A DNA stretch of 64,000 nucleotides from an uncultured Faecalibacterium sp. (GTDB lineage Bacteria; Bacillota; Clostridia; Oscillospirales; Ruminococcaceae). The DNA lies in the NCBI GenBank assembly GCA_937907025.1, contig CALESJ010000001.1, positions 3,332-67,331 of the forward strand, given 5' to 3'. The notes under the pieces are model-generated. The model saw only the letters and a list, made by a program, of their open reading frames with translations, was not told where the DNA came from and did not search any database. Shown here piece after piece: positions 1 through 8,018 of this stretch. A program made the position numbers and the translations under genes. Each line of letters begins with the position of its first letter. The stretch's first letter is position 1.

Positions 1-746
1 AGCACATCTTGCTCTGTCCAAAATGACATCGGCTTTGACATGGGCCGTTCTGAATCGAACGAATTACAGCCGTACCGCAGCCACGATGCTTGCCGCTGTT
101 CCGATTCCTCGGTCATAGTGGCAACTATCGGCTTGCGCCCGGTTTCCTTTTCGTACTTCTTGGCTGGGCCTTTCTTCATAACATCACAACATAATTGCGA
201 AGTTGAAAACGGTGCCTCTACCATGAACTTGTACTTCTTGTAGCGTTCCTTGAATTTGCTTGGCTTTCCGCACTTGTCCAGCCCGTCCAGCCGGTTTAGT
301 GCCCATTGTGAACCGTTCCGGGCGTAGTAGATCACCTTTGCAACCTCTTTCCCGATCACCGGGTAGCCGTATTTTGTCAGCACTTCCGGGAAAGTCAGCT
401 CCGGCGTCAGCACTTTAAGGTCAACGGGGATTTCATACTGCCTTTCCAGCCACTTTGCAAAATACTTTACGAACTTCTGGATTTCCGGGTATTCAAGCCC
501 CGTGTTCACAAACACCAAATGGAGCGGTTCTTTTCGGTTCGGGCACCAAAAGGCTTGATACGCTCTCGCCGTCAAGTCCGCCAAAACCGTGCTGTCCTTT
601 CCGCCGCTGAATGAAATGTACACATTCCAGTCATACCGGCCTATCCACTCAATGATTCTTGTTTGCGTTACTTGAATTTTCCGTTGAAGTGACCACGCCC
701 GCATAGTTTCCAAGTCCTGCTTTGTGTACTTGGTTTCACTCTGCAT
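1..746 (-). CDS. PAPS reductase-like PP-loop protein (3' end beyond window)
   Basis: Reads from an ATG at 746 down past position 1 with no stop, so only about 248 residues are visible. The translation contains SFSGGKDSTVLADL, the PP-loop of the phosphoadenosine-phosphosulfate reductase / DndC-like ATP pyrophosphatase superfamily. Family members activate a substrate with ATP. Phage-borne versions are common but their role is unclear, with DNA or nucleotide modification suggested. The start overlaps the end of the upstream gene by 11 bp, as in a phage operon. The C-terminus needed to separate sulfate reduction from DNA modification is not visible. Confidence 0.75.
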   Translation of the reverse strand, partial: MQSETKYTKQDLETMRAWSLQRKIQVTQTRIIEWIGRYDWNVYISFSGGKDSTVLADLTARAYQAFWCPNRKEPLHLVFVNTGLEYPEIQKFVKYFAKWLERQYEIPVDLKVLTPELTFPEVLTKYGYPVIGKEVAKVIYYARNGSQWALNRLDGLDKCGKPSKFKERYKKYKFMVEAPFSTSQLCCDVMKKGPAKKYEKETGRKPIVATMTEESEQRQASWLRYGCNSFDSERPMSKPMSFWTEQDV

Positions 747-1395
747 GGCCGTCCTCCATCCCGATCTGCTCCGCGCCCTCGTCCTGCTTGTCCGGGTCTG
801 CTGCGTCCAAAGCCTGTTTCTGCTCCCGCATATACTGGCTCACGCAGGCGCTTTCAAACTCGCTCAAATCCTCCAAGAACTGCTTGGTTATGATCTTCAA
901 GGGTACAAACCCGGCCAGCACCTCAAACCCGTCTTTGATAACCACATACGGCGCACCGCCAGCGGTCTTGCGCACAACGGTCTGTATGTAGTCGCTGTTC
1001 TTGACCACATCGGCAATGGGGGCGACCAGCGCGGAATCGTAGAAAATCAGTTCCCCGGCGTTGCCATACATAAGGCCAACCAGCCCCATGCCCTTGTAGA
1101 ACATTTCCAGCGGCACCCGCCGCGCCTCCTGTTCCAGTGGGTCAGCGTCCGTCAGGTTCATGCCAAAGGCCGCGCCGCCGGTTTCGGCGTACTTTTCGTC
1201 AAAGAACATCTTTTCCCACGCCTTACTGTCAATGTCCAGCACCGCGCCTACCTGTTCCTTGCCCTCCATTTCGGGCAACTCCGTGGCGTTGTACAGCGCC
1301 GAACGGGTGCCCAGCCAAATGCCGCTGTCGTCCGCATGAATCACCATGCAGTAGCTTTCGCTCTTGGCTCGTTTCACAAACTTGCTCAACTTCAT
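736..1395 (-). CDS. Phage-type protein of unknown function (219 aa)
   Basis: I do not recognise this protein. The start at 1395 (MKLSKFVKR) is chosen because AAAGGAGC lies just upstream; a longer reading to 1491 has no such site and a low-complexity N-terminus. The product is soluble, acidic at the C-terminus (repeated Asp/Glu in the last 25 residues) and has no signal peptide or membrane segment. It overlaps the PAPS-reductase-like gene by 11 bp and follows a 44-residue membrane peptide gene, so it belongs to the minus-strand phage-like operon. Confidence 0.7.
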   Translation of the reverse strand: MKLSKFVKRAKSESYCMVIHADDSGIWLGTRSALYNATELPEMEGKEQVGAVLDIDSKAWEKMFFDEKYAETGGAAFGMNLTDADPLEQEARRVPLEMFYKGMGLVGLMYGNAGELIFYDSALVAPIADVVKNSDYIQTVVRKTAGGAPYVVIKDGFEVLAGFVPLKIITKQFLEDLSEFESACVSQYMREQKQALDAADPDKQDEGAEQIGMEDGHAE

Positions 1396-1408
1396 AGCCC
1401 GGCTCCTT

Positions 1409-1543
1409 TCAGCCCAGCAGGCACAGCGCACACAGCTTGATAATTGCCAGCGGCCCCAGCACGGCGGCGATTGCCCACGCAATGCAGGCAAAAATCACCA
1501 GCAGGCCAACCAGTGCAGCGAGAATAGCTTTCAAAACTTCCAT
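1409..1543 (-). CDS. Small hydrophobic peptide (44 aa)
   Basis: A short frame (MEVLKAILAALVGLLVIFAC...) with one or two membrane segments over most of its length. It sits between two phage-type genes on the same strand, 13 bp before the next start. Upstream GAGG is spaced about 5 nt from the ATG. Tiny membrane peptides are common in phage early or lysis-adjacent clusters, but no function can be assigned. Confidence 0.55.
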   Translation of the reverse strand: MEVLKAILAALVGLLVIFACIAWAIAAVLGPLAIIKLCALCLLG

Positions 1544-1603
1544 AGTGCCCTCATTTCTCCGCCGCGCTATCGCTTGGCGGTCAGTGTTTCAGTGTCCGGC
1601 GTT

Positions 1604-2782
1604 TCAGTGCTTCTTGAAATAAGCGGAACGGCCCCCGAAGGCGCCGCGGGCATCAGAGCGCGGGTCGCTCAGGCCGGAATTGAACACCCCGGCGCGGCCG
1701 CCAAGGTTCCAGTTGCCACCGCGAATCAGTATGTATTCGCCCTCTGTGCTGTCCACATAGCACCCGGCCTTTTCCTCCCCGGCAAACAGGGCCAGCGCTC
1801 GCAGCTGCTCACTGTCGCAGTTCATCCGCACATTCCCCCACACGCAGCCGCAGTAGTCACGGTGAATGCTCGGATAGGTGTTAAAGGTGATCTTGTTATC
1901 TTCAACCGCAACATACAGCGGGTGGCCCTCCGCATCTGTGATCGGTTTCCATCCGTCGCCGCACTCTGTCAAATCCGTTTCGGGCAGGGCCGCGTCGTTG
2001 TTCTCCGCCGCCCACAGCGCCCCGTCGCGGATTCTCACACCACGGGCAAACTCCCAAATGTTGCCGCAAAGATCATGTACACCGCTGGCCGTGTGGTCGT
2101 GCGTCCAAGTAGCCGGGCCGCTGCCGGTCAGCGTCTTGTAGCTGTCCTCAATGATAATGCCCTGTTCCTTGTCGTCACCGTGCCAGTGGGAACAATTCGT
2201 GTTTCCGTGTGGCAGGGTGCCCAGTTTCAGGCTGGTGTCAGCCAGCAAGCCCCACTCCGCCGCCGTCAGGCAGTGCCAACCCTCGCCCTTGGAGAAACAC
2301 GCCTGCGCGAAATCCTCCATCGTGATATTCGTGACCGGCTCCTGCAAGGGCAGGCTGTACGGCTTGCCGTTAATCATGGTGTTTTCGTAGACGGAAATAT
2401 AAATTTCGTCGTACACCTCGCCGCCGATGATGAACGCCGGGTGTACCGCGTCGCTGCCGCCGAAAAGCTCCTTGTTAGTCACGCGGCGGAACCTGTGCAT
2501 GATAGAGGGAATACCCGCGTTGTCGTAGATCGCCACCACATCATGCTCCACGCCCGGCGCGGTCTGCTCCCTGCGGCGCAGTTCCTCGTCGTTGCGCAGG
2601 ATTTCCCGCTTGATCTCCTCCGGCGCGGCGCTCAAATCCTCGGCACTGCCGCAATTTGCGGCGCAGCGCTCCGCGTCCTGCTGCACATAGCCCAAAAAGG
2701 CGGCGGCCTGCCTGCCCACAAAATCGCTCTTGCCCTCGGCGGCCATACTAAGGCCAAAGTAGTTGCACAGAATCTTTGCCAT
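1604..2782 (-). CDS. C-type-lectin / FGE-sulfatase-fold protein, candidate DGR variable protein
   Basis: This 392-aa protein has an N-terminal half rich in charged helices and a C-terminal formylglycine-generating-enzyme-like (CLec) domain. Visible hallmarks are GSGPATWTHDHTASG, VHDLCGNIWEFARG and a terminal block RGGNWNLGGRAGVF...SGLSDPRSDARGAFGGRSAY. The terminal block has the layout of the variable region of diversity-generating retroelement targets (RGGNWNNG.N.GVF). Codons at the usual Asn positions are GGC, AGC, GAC, GAT, CGC, GGC and GCC, each reachable from AAC/AAT by changing adenines only. No reverse transcriptase or template repeat is in the window. Role by family: ligand display, for example a phage receptor-binding tip or surface protein. 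Plain FGE-type enzymes are the alternative. Confidence 0.75.
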   Translation of the reverse strand: MAKILCNYFGLSMAAEGKSDFVGRQAAAFLGYVQQDAERCAANCGSAEDLSAAPEEIKREILRNDEELRRREQTAPGVEHDVVAIYDNAGIPSIMHRFRRVTNKELFGGSDAVHPAFIIGGEVYDEIYISVYENTMINGKPYSLPLQEPVTNITMEDFAQACFSKGEGWHCLTAAEWGLLADTSLKLGTLPHGNTNCSHWHGDDKEQGIIIEDSYKTLTGSGPATWTHDHTASGVHDLCGNIWEFARGVRIRDGALWAAENNDAALPETDLTECGDGWKPITDAEGHPLYVAVEDNKITFNTYPSIHRDYCGCVWGNVRMNCDSEQLRALALFAGEEKAGCYVDSTEGEYILIRGGNWNLGGRAGVFNSGLSDPRSDARGAFGGRSAYFKKH

Positions 2783-2787
2783 TTTCT

Positions 2788-3330
2788 TTATCTCCTTTCG
2801 CCCACGGTAACATAGGCGGTTTTTCTGCTGTTCAGCTCCAAATCCACCGGCGCTTTGCAGGCAAGGCAGGTGTGCGTCACCCGTTCAGCGGTCAGATTGG
2901 TTTTGTAGCTGAAACTCTTGCCGCACTTGCAGTGCATAAACAGCGGGCGCAGCTTTTCCAGCGGCGTTTCGTGTCCGCACTCGCCGCACTTGTACCCGTA
3001 TGTTTCATGCTTGGCGCAAAACGCCTTGATCGCGCCGCACTCCTCGCACTGCACAATCAAAAAGCCCCTGTACGGCCCTTGGTCTGCGTCCGGGTCGGCG
3101 CTTTTCCAAGTGTCACGGGCACCAAACATCCGCTCCACGCGGCTGCCGCGCCTGTCCTCCCGGTGGGGTGCGGCCCGCCGCTCCGTGTTGGCCGGGCCGC
3201 TCTCGCCGTTCAGCGGCACCACCTGCCCGGTGGCTGTATCCTCCAAGAATACCTTGCCGCCCTGCACATACGCCCGGAACGCGCCGCACTGGCACATCCT
3301 GCGCACATCCGAAATACTGGTACTTTCCAT
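2788..3330 (-). CDS. Zinc-ribbon phage protein
   Basis: This 180-aa protein has repeated CxC / CxxC pairs: CQCG near residue 13, CEECG near 95, CGECG near 115, CKCG near 134 and CLAC near 154. These would form two or more zinc ribbons, typical of small phage nucleic-acid-binding proteins. There is no catalytic motif. It lies 5 bp upstream of the CLec-fold gene and is likely co-transcribed with it. Function is inferred only as metal-stabilised and possibly DNA/RNA binding. Confidence 0.65.
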   Translation of the reverse strand: MESTSISDVRRMCQCGAFRAYVQGGKVFLEDTATGQVVPLNGESGPANTERRAAPHREDRRGSRVERMFGARDTWKSADPDADQGPYRGFLIVQCEECGAIKAFCAKHETYGYKCGECGHETPLEKLRPLFMHCKCGKSFSYKTNLTAERVTHTCLACKAPVDLELNSRKTAYVTVGERR

Positions 3331-3349
3331 TGTCTTGACCTCCTGCGTT

Positions 3350-4042
3350 TTATGTTAGATGGAACAGGCTTGTTTGGCTGGTGTAGTCCAAAAAGCGCTG
3401 TTCCTCTGCTGCGTAATAGGTCGGGTCGATCTCAAACCCGATAAAATCCACTCCGGCCTCGTAAGCGGCAATTCTGCTGCTCCCGCTCCCCAAGTGGGTG
3501 TCCAGCACCCGGCACCCCGGCGCGGCGTAGTTCTGAAAAATCCAGTCATACAGCGCCACCGGCTTTTGCGTCGGGTGGATTCTCGCCTCGTTCAGCTTTT
3601 TGTTGCCCTGCATGATATGCCCCTCGGCAATGCTCTTGCCTTGCAGCATACCGTTCCACATGAACCTGAACAGGCGCACGGTGTTGAATATGTCAGTTGC
3701 GGCCAGCTCACAGTCTGAAAAGCTGGTTTCTTTCTTGCATTTATCCCACACGATTCTGCCGGGTGCGAACTCATAGTTGAAGTAGTTGCAGCCCCACACA
3801 ATGTAGTGCTTGGAAACTCTGCGCAGCTCGTCAAAGTACGCCCGCCCCGGTATTTCCCACGCGGGTGATACCGGGTAGTCGCGGTACACGCCGATTTTGC
3901 TGACCTTGCTGCCGTAATAGCCCCGGCGTTCCGGCCCGCTGAAATACGGCGGGTCAACCACTGCAAGATCAAAGAACCCATCCGGGAATTGTGCCATGCC
4001 CTCCATGCAATCCATGTTGTAGCACTGGTTTAGTTCAAGCAT
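3350..4042 (-). CDS. Phage DNA adenine/cytosine-N4 methyltransferase
   Basis: This 230-aa protein carries the aminomethyltransferase catalytic motif DPPY (VVDPPYFSG, about residue 30) and the SAM-binding motif near the C-terminus (DTHLGSGSSRIAAYEAG). The order catalytic motif, then target region, then SAM motif is that of beta-class N6-adenine or N4-cytosine methylases. It would modify phage DNA, probably against host restriction, because no partner endonuclease is nearby. It overlaps the upstream frameshifted dam-like gene by 13 bp. The target sequence cannot be read from the protein. Confidence 0.85.
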   Translation of the reverse strand: MLELNQCYNMDCMEGMAQFPDGFFDLAVVDPPYFSGPERRGYYGSKVSKIGVYRDYPVSPAWEIPGRAYFDELRRVSKHYIVWGCNYFNYEFAPGRIVWDKCKKETSFSDCELAATDIFNTVRLFRFMWNGMLQGKSIAEGHIMQGNKKLNEARIHPTQKPVALYDWIFQNYAAPGCRVLDTHLGSGSSRIAAYEAGVDFIGFEIDPTYYAAEEQRFLDYTSQTSLFHLT

Positions 4043-4487
4043 TGATGATCTCCGTTGTAAACGACTACCATCGACGGGAACGGTGCAGGCGGAAACCTGT
4101 TTCCATCCTCGTCCTCAAAGTGCAGCCGCCCACGCAAAAAGCGGATTTCCGCTTTCCCGTATATGTAGTCATGGAAATAGGCCGTGTCTGTTCTTGCCGG
4201 TATCAGCAGAACCACCGTTGTTCCGGCCTGTGCCTCCTCATAGGCTTTGCGTACCCACGCCCCAAGCGCCCGGCCATACGGCGGGTTGCAAAACACGCTG
4301 CCCCCCCCCCGATATTCCACGGGGCTGTCAAGCCGTCCGTTTCCGGGGTGTAGAACTGCTTGCATTTTGCGCTTTTTTCCGTGGCCGCTGCGTCCAAAGT
4401 AAAATGAAACTCCGCGTTCAGGGTATCGAAAAAGCCTTGCGGCGTGCAGTAGTCCATCTTCTTGCTGCTCAAAAGTGCGCCGTTCAT
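4030..4487 (-). pseudogene. DNA N6-adenine methyltransferase (phage Dam-like), frameshifted at a G10 tract
   Basis: Starts at 4487 (MNGALLSSKKMDY, AAAGGA upstream). Frame 1 encodes ...KMDYCTPQGFFDTLNAEF...LDAAAT..., the N-terminal part of the phage N6-adenine methylase family, as far as a run of ten G (plus-strand C at 4301-4310). The catalytic SVFCNPPYG and the rest of the domain continue in another frame to 4030. A run of 8 or 11 G would restore one protein of about 150 aa. The split is therefore either a sequencing/assembly error, a real mutation, or a slippage switch. The intact product would methylate adenine in phage DNA. Confidence 0.8.
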
Positions 4488-4744
4488 CTTCTGTTCCTTT
4501 CGTGGCGTGGCATTTTCACCGGCACAGCGTCCGGCCCAACTGCCCAAACTTTCACATCGTCGATTATCTCCAACCAGTCGCAGCCCCAATACTCCGCCGC
4601 GTTCAGCATGGCGGCATAGTTGGAGGTGTGCGGCACGATCACTTCACCAAATCGCGGGTGAACCACCCGTGCGCAGGTCTTGGCGTTCCAGCGGCTTTCC
4701 CGCGCCCGCCGGGCGGCAAGGGTCATGTCCTTATAAGGATTCAC
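4484..4744 (-). CDS. Small phage protein of unknown function (86 aa)
   Basis: I do not recognise this protein. The GTG start at 4744 (VNPYKDMTLAARRAR) is preferred because GGAG is spaced 7 nt upstream; an ATG six codons later is the alternative. The translation is soluble and basic at both ends. The start overlaps the preceding membrane-protein gene by 14 bp and the stop overlaps the dam-like start, so it is translationally coupled within the phage operon. Confidence 0.6.
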   Translation of the reverse strand: MNPYKDMTLAARRARESRWNAKTCARVVHPRFGEVIVPHTSNYAAMLNAAEYWGCDWLEIIDDVKVWAVGPDAVPVKMPRHERNRR

Positions 4745-5057
4745 GCGCCCACTCCGCTTTGTCGGCCTGCCCGTAAAACCCGTGGGCAAGCCATACGCCG
4801 AAAACGAACAGGAACAGCCCGGCCAAGCCGTAACCGATGATCTGCCCGATCTCGCACATACCGCCAGCGCCCAGCAGCATAAGGAACCCCAGCATGGCAA
4901 GCACGGCACCGACGCGCTCCTGCAAGCGGGTCAGCTTCCGGGCGCGGGCAGCGGCATTTTTCCGCCGGGTCATTTCCTTTTTGTACTGCGCCGGGGTATA
5001 GGCTTTAATGGTCTGCCCCTCCGGGCTGGTCTTGATCTCAATGTACCGCACTTGCAC
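4731..5057 (-). CDS. Small membrane protein with two TM segments
   Basis: This 108-aa product starts at a GTG (5057) with AAAGGAGG upstream. A basic, helical N-terminal half (KKEMTRRKNAAARARKLTRLQ) is followed by two hydrophobic stretches (VGAVLAMLGFLMLLGAGGM and IIGYGLAGLFLFVFGVWL), predicting a membrane hairpin. It is the second gene of the minus-strand phage-like operon. No specific function can be assigned. Confidence 0.6.
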   Translation of the reverse strand: MQVRYIEIKTSPEGQTIKAYTPAQYKKEMTRRKNAAARARKLTRLQERVGAVLAMLGFLMLLGAGGMCEIGQIIGYGLAGLFLFVFGVWLAHGFYGQADKAEWARESL

Positions 5058-5072
5058 TTTTGACTTCCTCCT

Positions 5073-5309
5073 TTAATGCCGCTCCTGCAACTCCTGCCGC
5101 CGGGCGTAGATTTTGCTCTGTGCCAGTTCAGCGCTGTAACCGCCGCGCCCGTTCGCGTCCATCTGCCCGGTGTCGCCTCGCGCCCGCTCGTGGTAAACCG
5201 TCGCCAAACTCACGCCCAGCTTTGCGGCAATGTCGTTCATGTGCCAACCTTGGAGGTAGAGCTTCTCCATTTCTTGGCGGTCACTGTAACTCAAATGTTT
5301 ATACTTCAT
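5073..5309 (-). CDS. Helix-turn-helix protein (IS30-like HTH), phage regulator candidate
   Basis: This 78-aa protein starts at 5309 (MKYKHLSYSDRQEMEKLY) with AAGGAGGGAGGA upstream; the longer reading is rejected. The segment HMNDIAAKLGVSLATVYHERARG is a clear HTH resembling the N-terminal DNA-binding part of IS30-type transposases. There is no catalytic domain, so it is more likely a small DNA-binding or regulatory protein. It is the first gene of the phage-like block and lies 100 bp from znuC. Confidence 0.65.
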   Translation of the reverse strand: MKYKHLSYSDRQEMEKLYLQGWHMNDIAAKLGVSLATVYHERARGDTGQMDANGRGGYSAELAQSKIYARRQELQERH

Positions 5310-5341
5310 GGTGTCGTCCTCCCTCCTTGCTGTTTTTGGGT

Positions 5342-5389
5342 AAAAAAAATAAGCGCGGAAGAAGTTTTTCAACTTCTTTCGCACTTATT
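5342..5389 (-). terminator. Intrinsic terminator downstream of znuC
   Basis: On the minus strand a 19-bp stem (AATAAGTGCGAAAGAAGTT against its near-complement, loop GAAA, two mismatched or wobble positions) is followed by TTTTTTTT. It starts 23 nt after the znuC stop and separates the zinc operon from the phage-like genes. Confidence 0.85.
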
Positions 5390-5411
5390 CTAATATCTCG
5401 GCGAGTTTCGA

Positions 5412-6119
5412 TCATGCACAGCCTCCTTGCTGCGGGGCAAACCGCTGTCCGGCCGGGGTGCGGAGGTAGTCCTCCCGGCTGCCGTGGAAGATCTCGGTGC
5501 CGATGTGCAGAATGTGGGTGGCGCAGCGCAAAGCCGGGGCCACATCGTGGGTGATCATCAGGATGGTGACCCCTTCCTTGTGCAGGGATTCAATAAGGCC
5601 GTACATGGCCGCAGCGGCATCAGGGTCCAGGCCGGTGATGGGTTCATCCAGCAAAAGGGCTTTGCGGGCGGCGCACAGGGCCCGGGCCAGCAGGACCCGC
5701 TGCTGCTGCCCGCCGGACAATTCCCGGTAGCAGCGCCCGGCCAGGTCCGCCGCACCCACCTTTTCCAGCATGCGCAGGGCTTCGGCTTTTTCCTCCTTGG
5801 TGTAGAAGGGTCGCAGGCCGCACCGCCCCTGAAATCCGGACAGGACGATCTCCCGCACCAGAGCGGGGAAGTCCCGTTGTACATCGGTCTGCTGGGGCAG
5901 ATAGCCGATGTCCTTGCGGGTCAGTCCGTCCCCGAAGCGGATCTGCCCCGCCATGGGGGACTGCAGACCCAGCAGGTTTTTCATCAGGGTGGTCTTGCCG
6001 CTGCCGTTCTCGCCGACGATGCAGAGATAATCCCCCGCCTGTACGGTAAAATTCAGCCCCCGCAGCACGGCTTTGCCGTCGTATCCCAGGGTCAGAGCTT
6101 CACCGGTGATCTGTGCCAT
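5412..6119 (-). CDS. znuC: Zinc/manganese-type ABC transporter ATP-binding protein
   Basis: This 235-aa ATPase has Walker A GENGSGKTT (about residues 37-45), signature LSGGQQQR and Walker B ALLLDEP followed by a D-loop. Length and motifs fit the ZnuC/MntB family that powers high-affinity metal import at the cytoplasmic membrane. Its ATG overlaps the stop of the binding-protein gene by one base (TAATG), showing translational coupling. Zinc is inferred from the neighbouring His-rich binding protein and Fur-family gene. No cognate permease follows; a terminator comes directly after the stop. Confidence 0.9.
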   Translation of the reverse strand: MAQITGEALTLGYDGKAVLRGLNFTVQAGDYLCIVGENGSGKTTLMKNLLGLQSPMAGQIRFGDGLTRKDIGYLPQQTDVQRDFPALVREIVLSGFQGRCGLRPFYTKEEKAEALRMLEKVGAADLAGRCYRELSGGQQQRVLLARALCAARKALLLDEPITGLDPDAAAAMYGLIESLHKEGVTILMITHDVAPALRCATHILHIGTEIFHGSREDYLRTPAGQRFAPQQGGCA

Positions 6120-7120
6120 TATACTGCCTCCTCTGTGCCCAATGCCTGCCGCAGCACGGTCAGGTTGTGCTCCATGACCGAAAGATAGGTGGTGCCCGCC
6201 GCCACATCGTCGGCGGAAGTGGCCTGCATGGCATCCATCGTCAGCACCGCCCGGTCGCCGGGGGCGTTCTGCAGGATGGTCTGGGCAATCTTGCCGTCGG
6301 ACCCTTCCATGGTCAGCACGGCGGGCAGATCCAGTTCTTCGGTCTTGCCGGCCAGGAAAGCCACTGTGGCAAAACTGGCTTCGGTTTCTGCCGAACAGCC
6401 GGGGAAAGCGGCGTAATAGTCCAGGCCGTAGTCCTCCACCAGGTACCGGAAGGGGAACCGGTCGCCGAACAGCAGGGTCTTGACCGGGGCACTCTCCACA
6501 GCGGCCGCATACTGCTCGTCCAGCGCCGCCAGGGATTCCCCGTAAGCGGCGGCATTGCCGGTGTACAGGTCGGCGTTGTCCGGGTCCAGCTCGGCCAGGG
6601 TATCGGCAATGGCGGAGGAAAGTTCCTGGGCATTGCGCAGGGAAGTCCAGATATGCTCGTCCGTTTCGGATTCTTCGTGGTCATGGCCTTCGTGCCCGTC
6701 TTCCTCTTCCATGCCTTCCACCAGTTCTTCCTCATATACCCGGCTGCCCAGCAGCTCCATGAGGTTCAGGGTGCGGCGATCGGGGTTGGCGGATTCTTCC
6801 AGGGCTTCCTCGGCCCAGGCGTCGGACGCACCGCCCACATAAATGAACAGGTCACAGTCCGCAATGTCGGCGATATCTTTGGCCGAAGGCTGAAAGCTGT
6901 GCAGGTCGGTGCTGCCGTCCAGCAGCATGGTCAGTTCCAGGTCGTCGGCGTTTTCACCGGCCACCTGGCGCACCCAGTCGTAGACCGGGAAAATGGTGGT
7001 CACAACACGCAGTTTGTCCGCAGAAGCCGGCTGGGCATCGGCGGAACTGGTGGTGGATGCAGGGGCGGAACAGCCGGCCAGCAGAGCCGCCGCCAGCAGG
7101 CAGGAAAGAATTCTTTTCAT
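6119..7120 (-). CDS. znuA: Zinc ABC transporter substrate-binding lipoprotein
   Basis: This 333-aa protein begins with a lipoprotein signal (MKRILSCLLAAALLAGCSAP, lipobox LLAGC). It has the cluster A-1 fold with metal ligands at expected places (FHSFQPSAKD-type His and the C-terminal Asp/Glu region). A His/Asp/Glu-rich loop (DGHEGHDHEE, about residues 141-151) is typical of ZnuA/AdcA zinc binders and captures or delivers Zn(II). It is encoded directly before znuC and after the small membrane-protein gene and zur. Manganese specificity is less likely because of the His-rich loop. Confidence 0.9.
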   Translation of the reverse strand: MKRILSCLLAAALLAGCSAPASTTSSADAQPASADKLRVVTTIFPVYDWVRQVAGENADDLELTMLLDGSTDLHSFQPSAKDIADIADCDLFIYVGGASDAWAEEALEESANPDRRTLNLMELLGSRVYEEELVEGMEEEDGHEGHDHEESETDEHIWTSLRNAQELSSAIADTLAELDPDNADLYTGNAAAYGESLAALDEQYAAAVESAPVKTLLFGDRFPFRYLVEDYGLDYYAAFPGCSAETEASFATVAFLAGKTEELDLPAVLTMEGSDGKIAQTILQNAPGDRAVLTMDAMQATSADDVAAGTTYLSVMEHNLTVLRQALGTEEAV

Positions 7121-7222
7121 GGAAAATACCTCCGGAATTTTGTGTGGGAATCAAAAATGAGCACAAAAAACCAGGGGCCCGGCATGCGGTCACATGCTGC
7201 GTCCCCGGTTTCGGAGGTTTTT

Positions 7223-7522
7223 TCAATCGTCCAGGCGGACTTTCCGGGTCACCAGCGTGGCGCCGGGCAGCACACACAGGATACTGCCTGCCGCACACAG
7301 GGCCACAAAGCAGGATACGGCAGCCGCCGCAGACGTGCCCGGCATACCAGACCCGGCGCGCAGCCGCTGGGCCGCCTGCCGCAGGGAAAGGCAGACAGAA
7401 CAGGACGGGCCGGTGCAGGTGTGACGCACTTCCCGTACCAGAAAGCAGGCGGAAAGAAGGACCCCCAGCACCAGCAGGAGGCACAGAGCCCAGGAAACAG
7501 ATTTCCGGCGGATGGTTTGCAT
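7223..7522 (-). CDS. Small membrane protein in the zinc operon
   Basis: This 99-aa product has two membrane segments (WALCLLLVLGVLLSACFLV and AAAVSCFVALCAAGSILCVL) and a Cys-containing loop (CTGPSCSVC) between them. It has AAAGGAGG upstream and lies between zur and znuA on the same strand, which suggests a role in metal handling. I do not recognise a named family. The loop cysteines could bind zinc, but this is inference. Confidence 0.65.
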   Translation of the reverse strand: MQTIRRKSVSWALCLLLVLGVLLSACFLVREVRHTCTGPSCSVCLSLRQAAQRLRAGSGMPGTSAAAAVSCFVALCAAGSILCVLPGATLVTRKVRLDD

Positions 7523-7565
7523 GGCGGGAGCCCTCCTTTCACGTCAGAATGTGGTTTACAAAAAA

Positions 7566-7994
7566 TCAGGCGCCTTCGGCCTTGCGGCAGGCTTCGCAGA
7601 TGCCGTAAAATACGGTGCGGCGGGGGTCCAGGGCGAACCCGTGATGATCCAGCATATGCCCGCGCAGATGGGCCACTTCCTCACAGTGCAGATGAATGAG
7701 GACCCCGCAGCGCTCACATTTGCAGTGATAGCAGGCATCTTCCTCTGCTTTGTGGTTGTCCCCCATATAGGTGTAACAGGCGCTGGTGGAACCGTCTACC
7801 GTGTATCTGGCCACCAGACCTTCCTCCACCAGCCGCTCCAGATGGCGGTATACGGTCACTTTCCCGATCCGTACGCCGGCCCCGGCAAAATGGTCGCAGA
7901 TTTCGGCGGCGGTGACATGCTTTCCCGGCATGGAGCGCAGGTATTCGGCAATCTGTTCGCTCTGCCGGGTCTTGTAATGATTCTTGGGTTCCAT
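7566..7994 (-). CDS. zur: Fur-family regulator, probably Zur
   Basis: This 142-aa protein has an N-terminal winged helix (VTAAEICDHFAGAGVRIGKVTVYRHLERL) and the Fur dimerisation domain with structural-zinc cysteines CxxC (CERCG, CEAC) and a His-rich sensor segment (HLHCEEVAHLRGHMLDHHG). Fur-family proteins repress metal genes when metal-loaded. First place in an operon with znuA and znuC points to zinc (Zur) rather than iron. A strong promoter with an overlapping palindrome lies upstream, so autoregulation is likely. Peroxide sensing (PerR) is less likely in this context. Confidence 0.85.
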   Translation of the reverse strand: MEPKNHYKTRQSEQIAEYLRSMPGKHVTAAEICDHFAGAGVRIGKVTVYRHLERLVEEGLVARYTVDGSTSACYTYMGDNHKAEEDACYHCKCERCGVLIHLHCEEVAHLRGHMLDHHGFALDPRRTVFYGICEACRKAEGA

Positions 7995-8018
7995 CTGCAG
8001 ACGCTCCCTTTTTGAATT

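Noticed and set aside
724..2815. Plus-strand frames in the phage block (238, 483 and 222 codons)
   Set aside because: They oppose genes with good ribosome sites and recognisable domains and lack any themselves.
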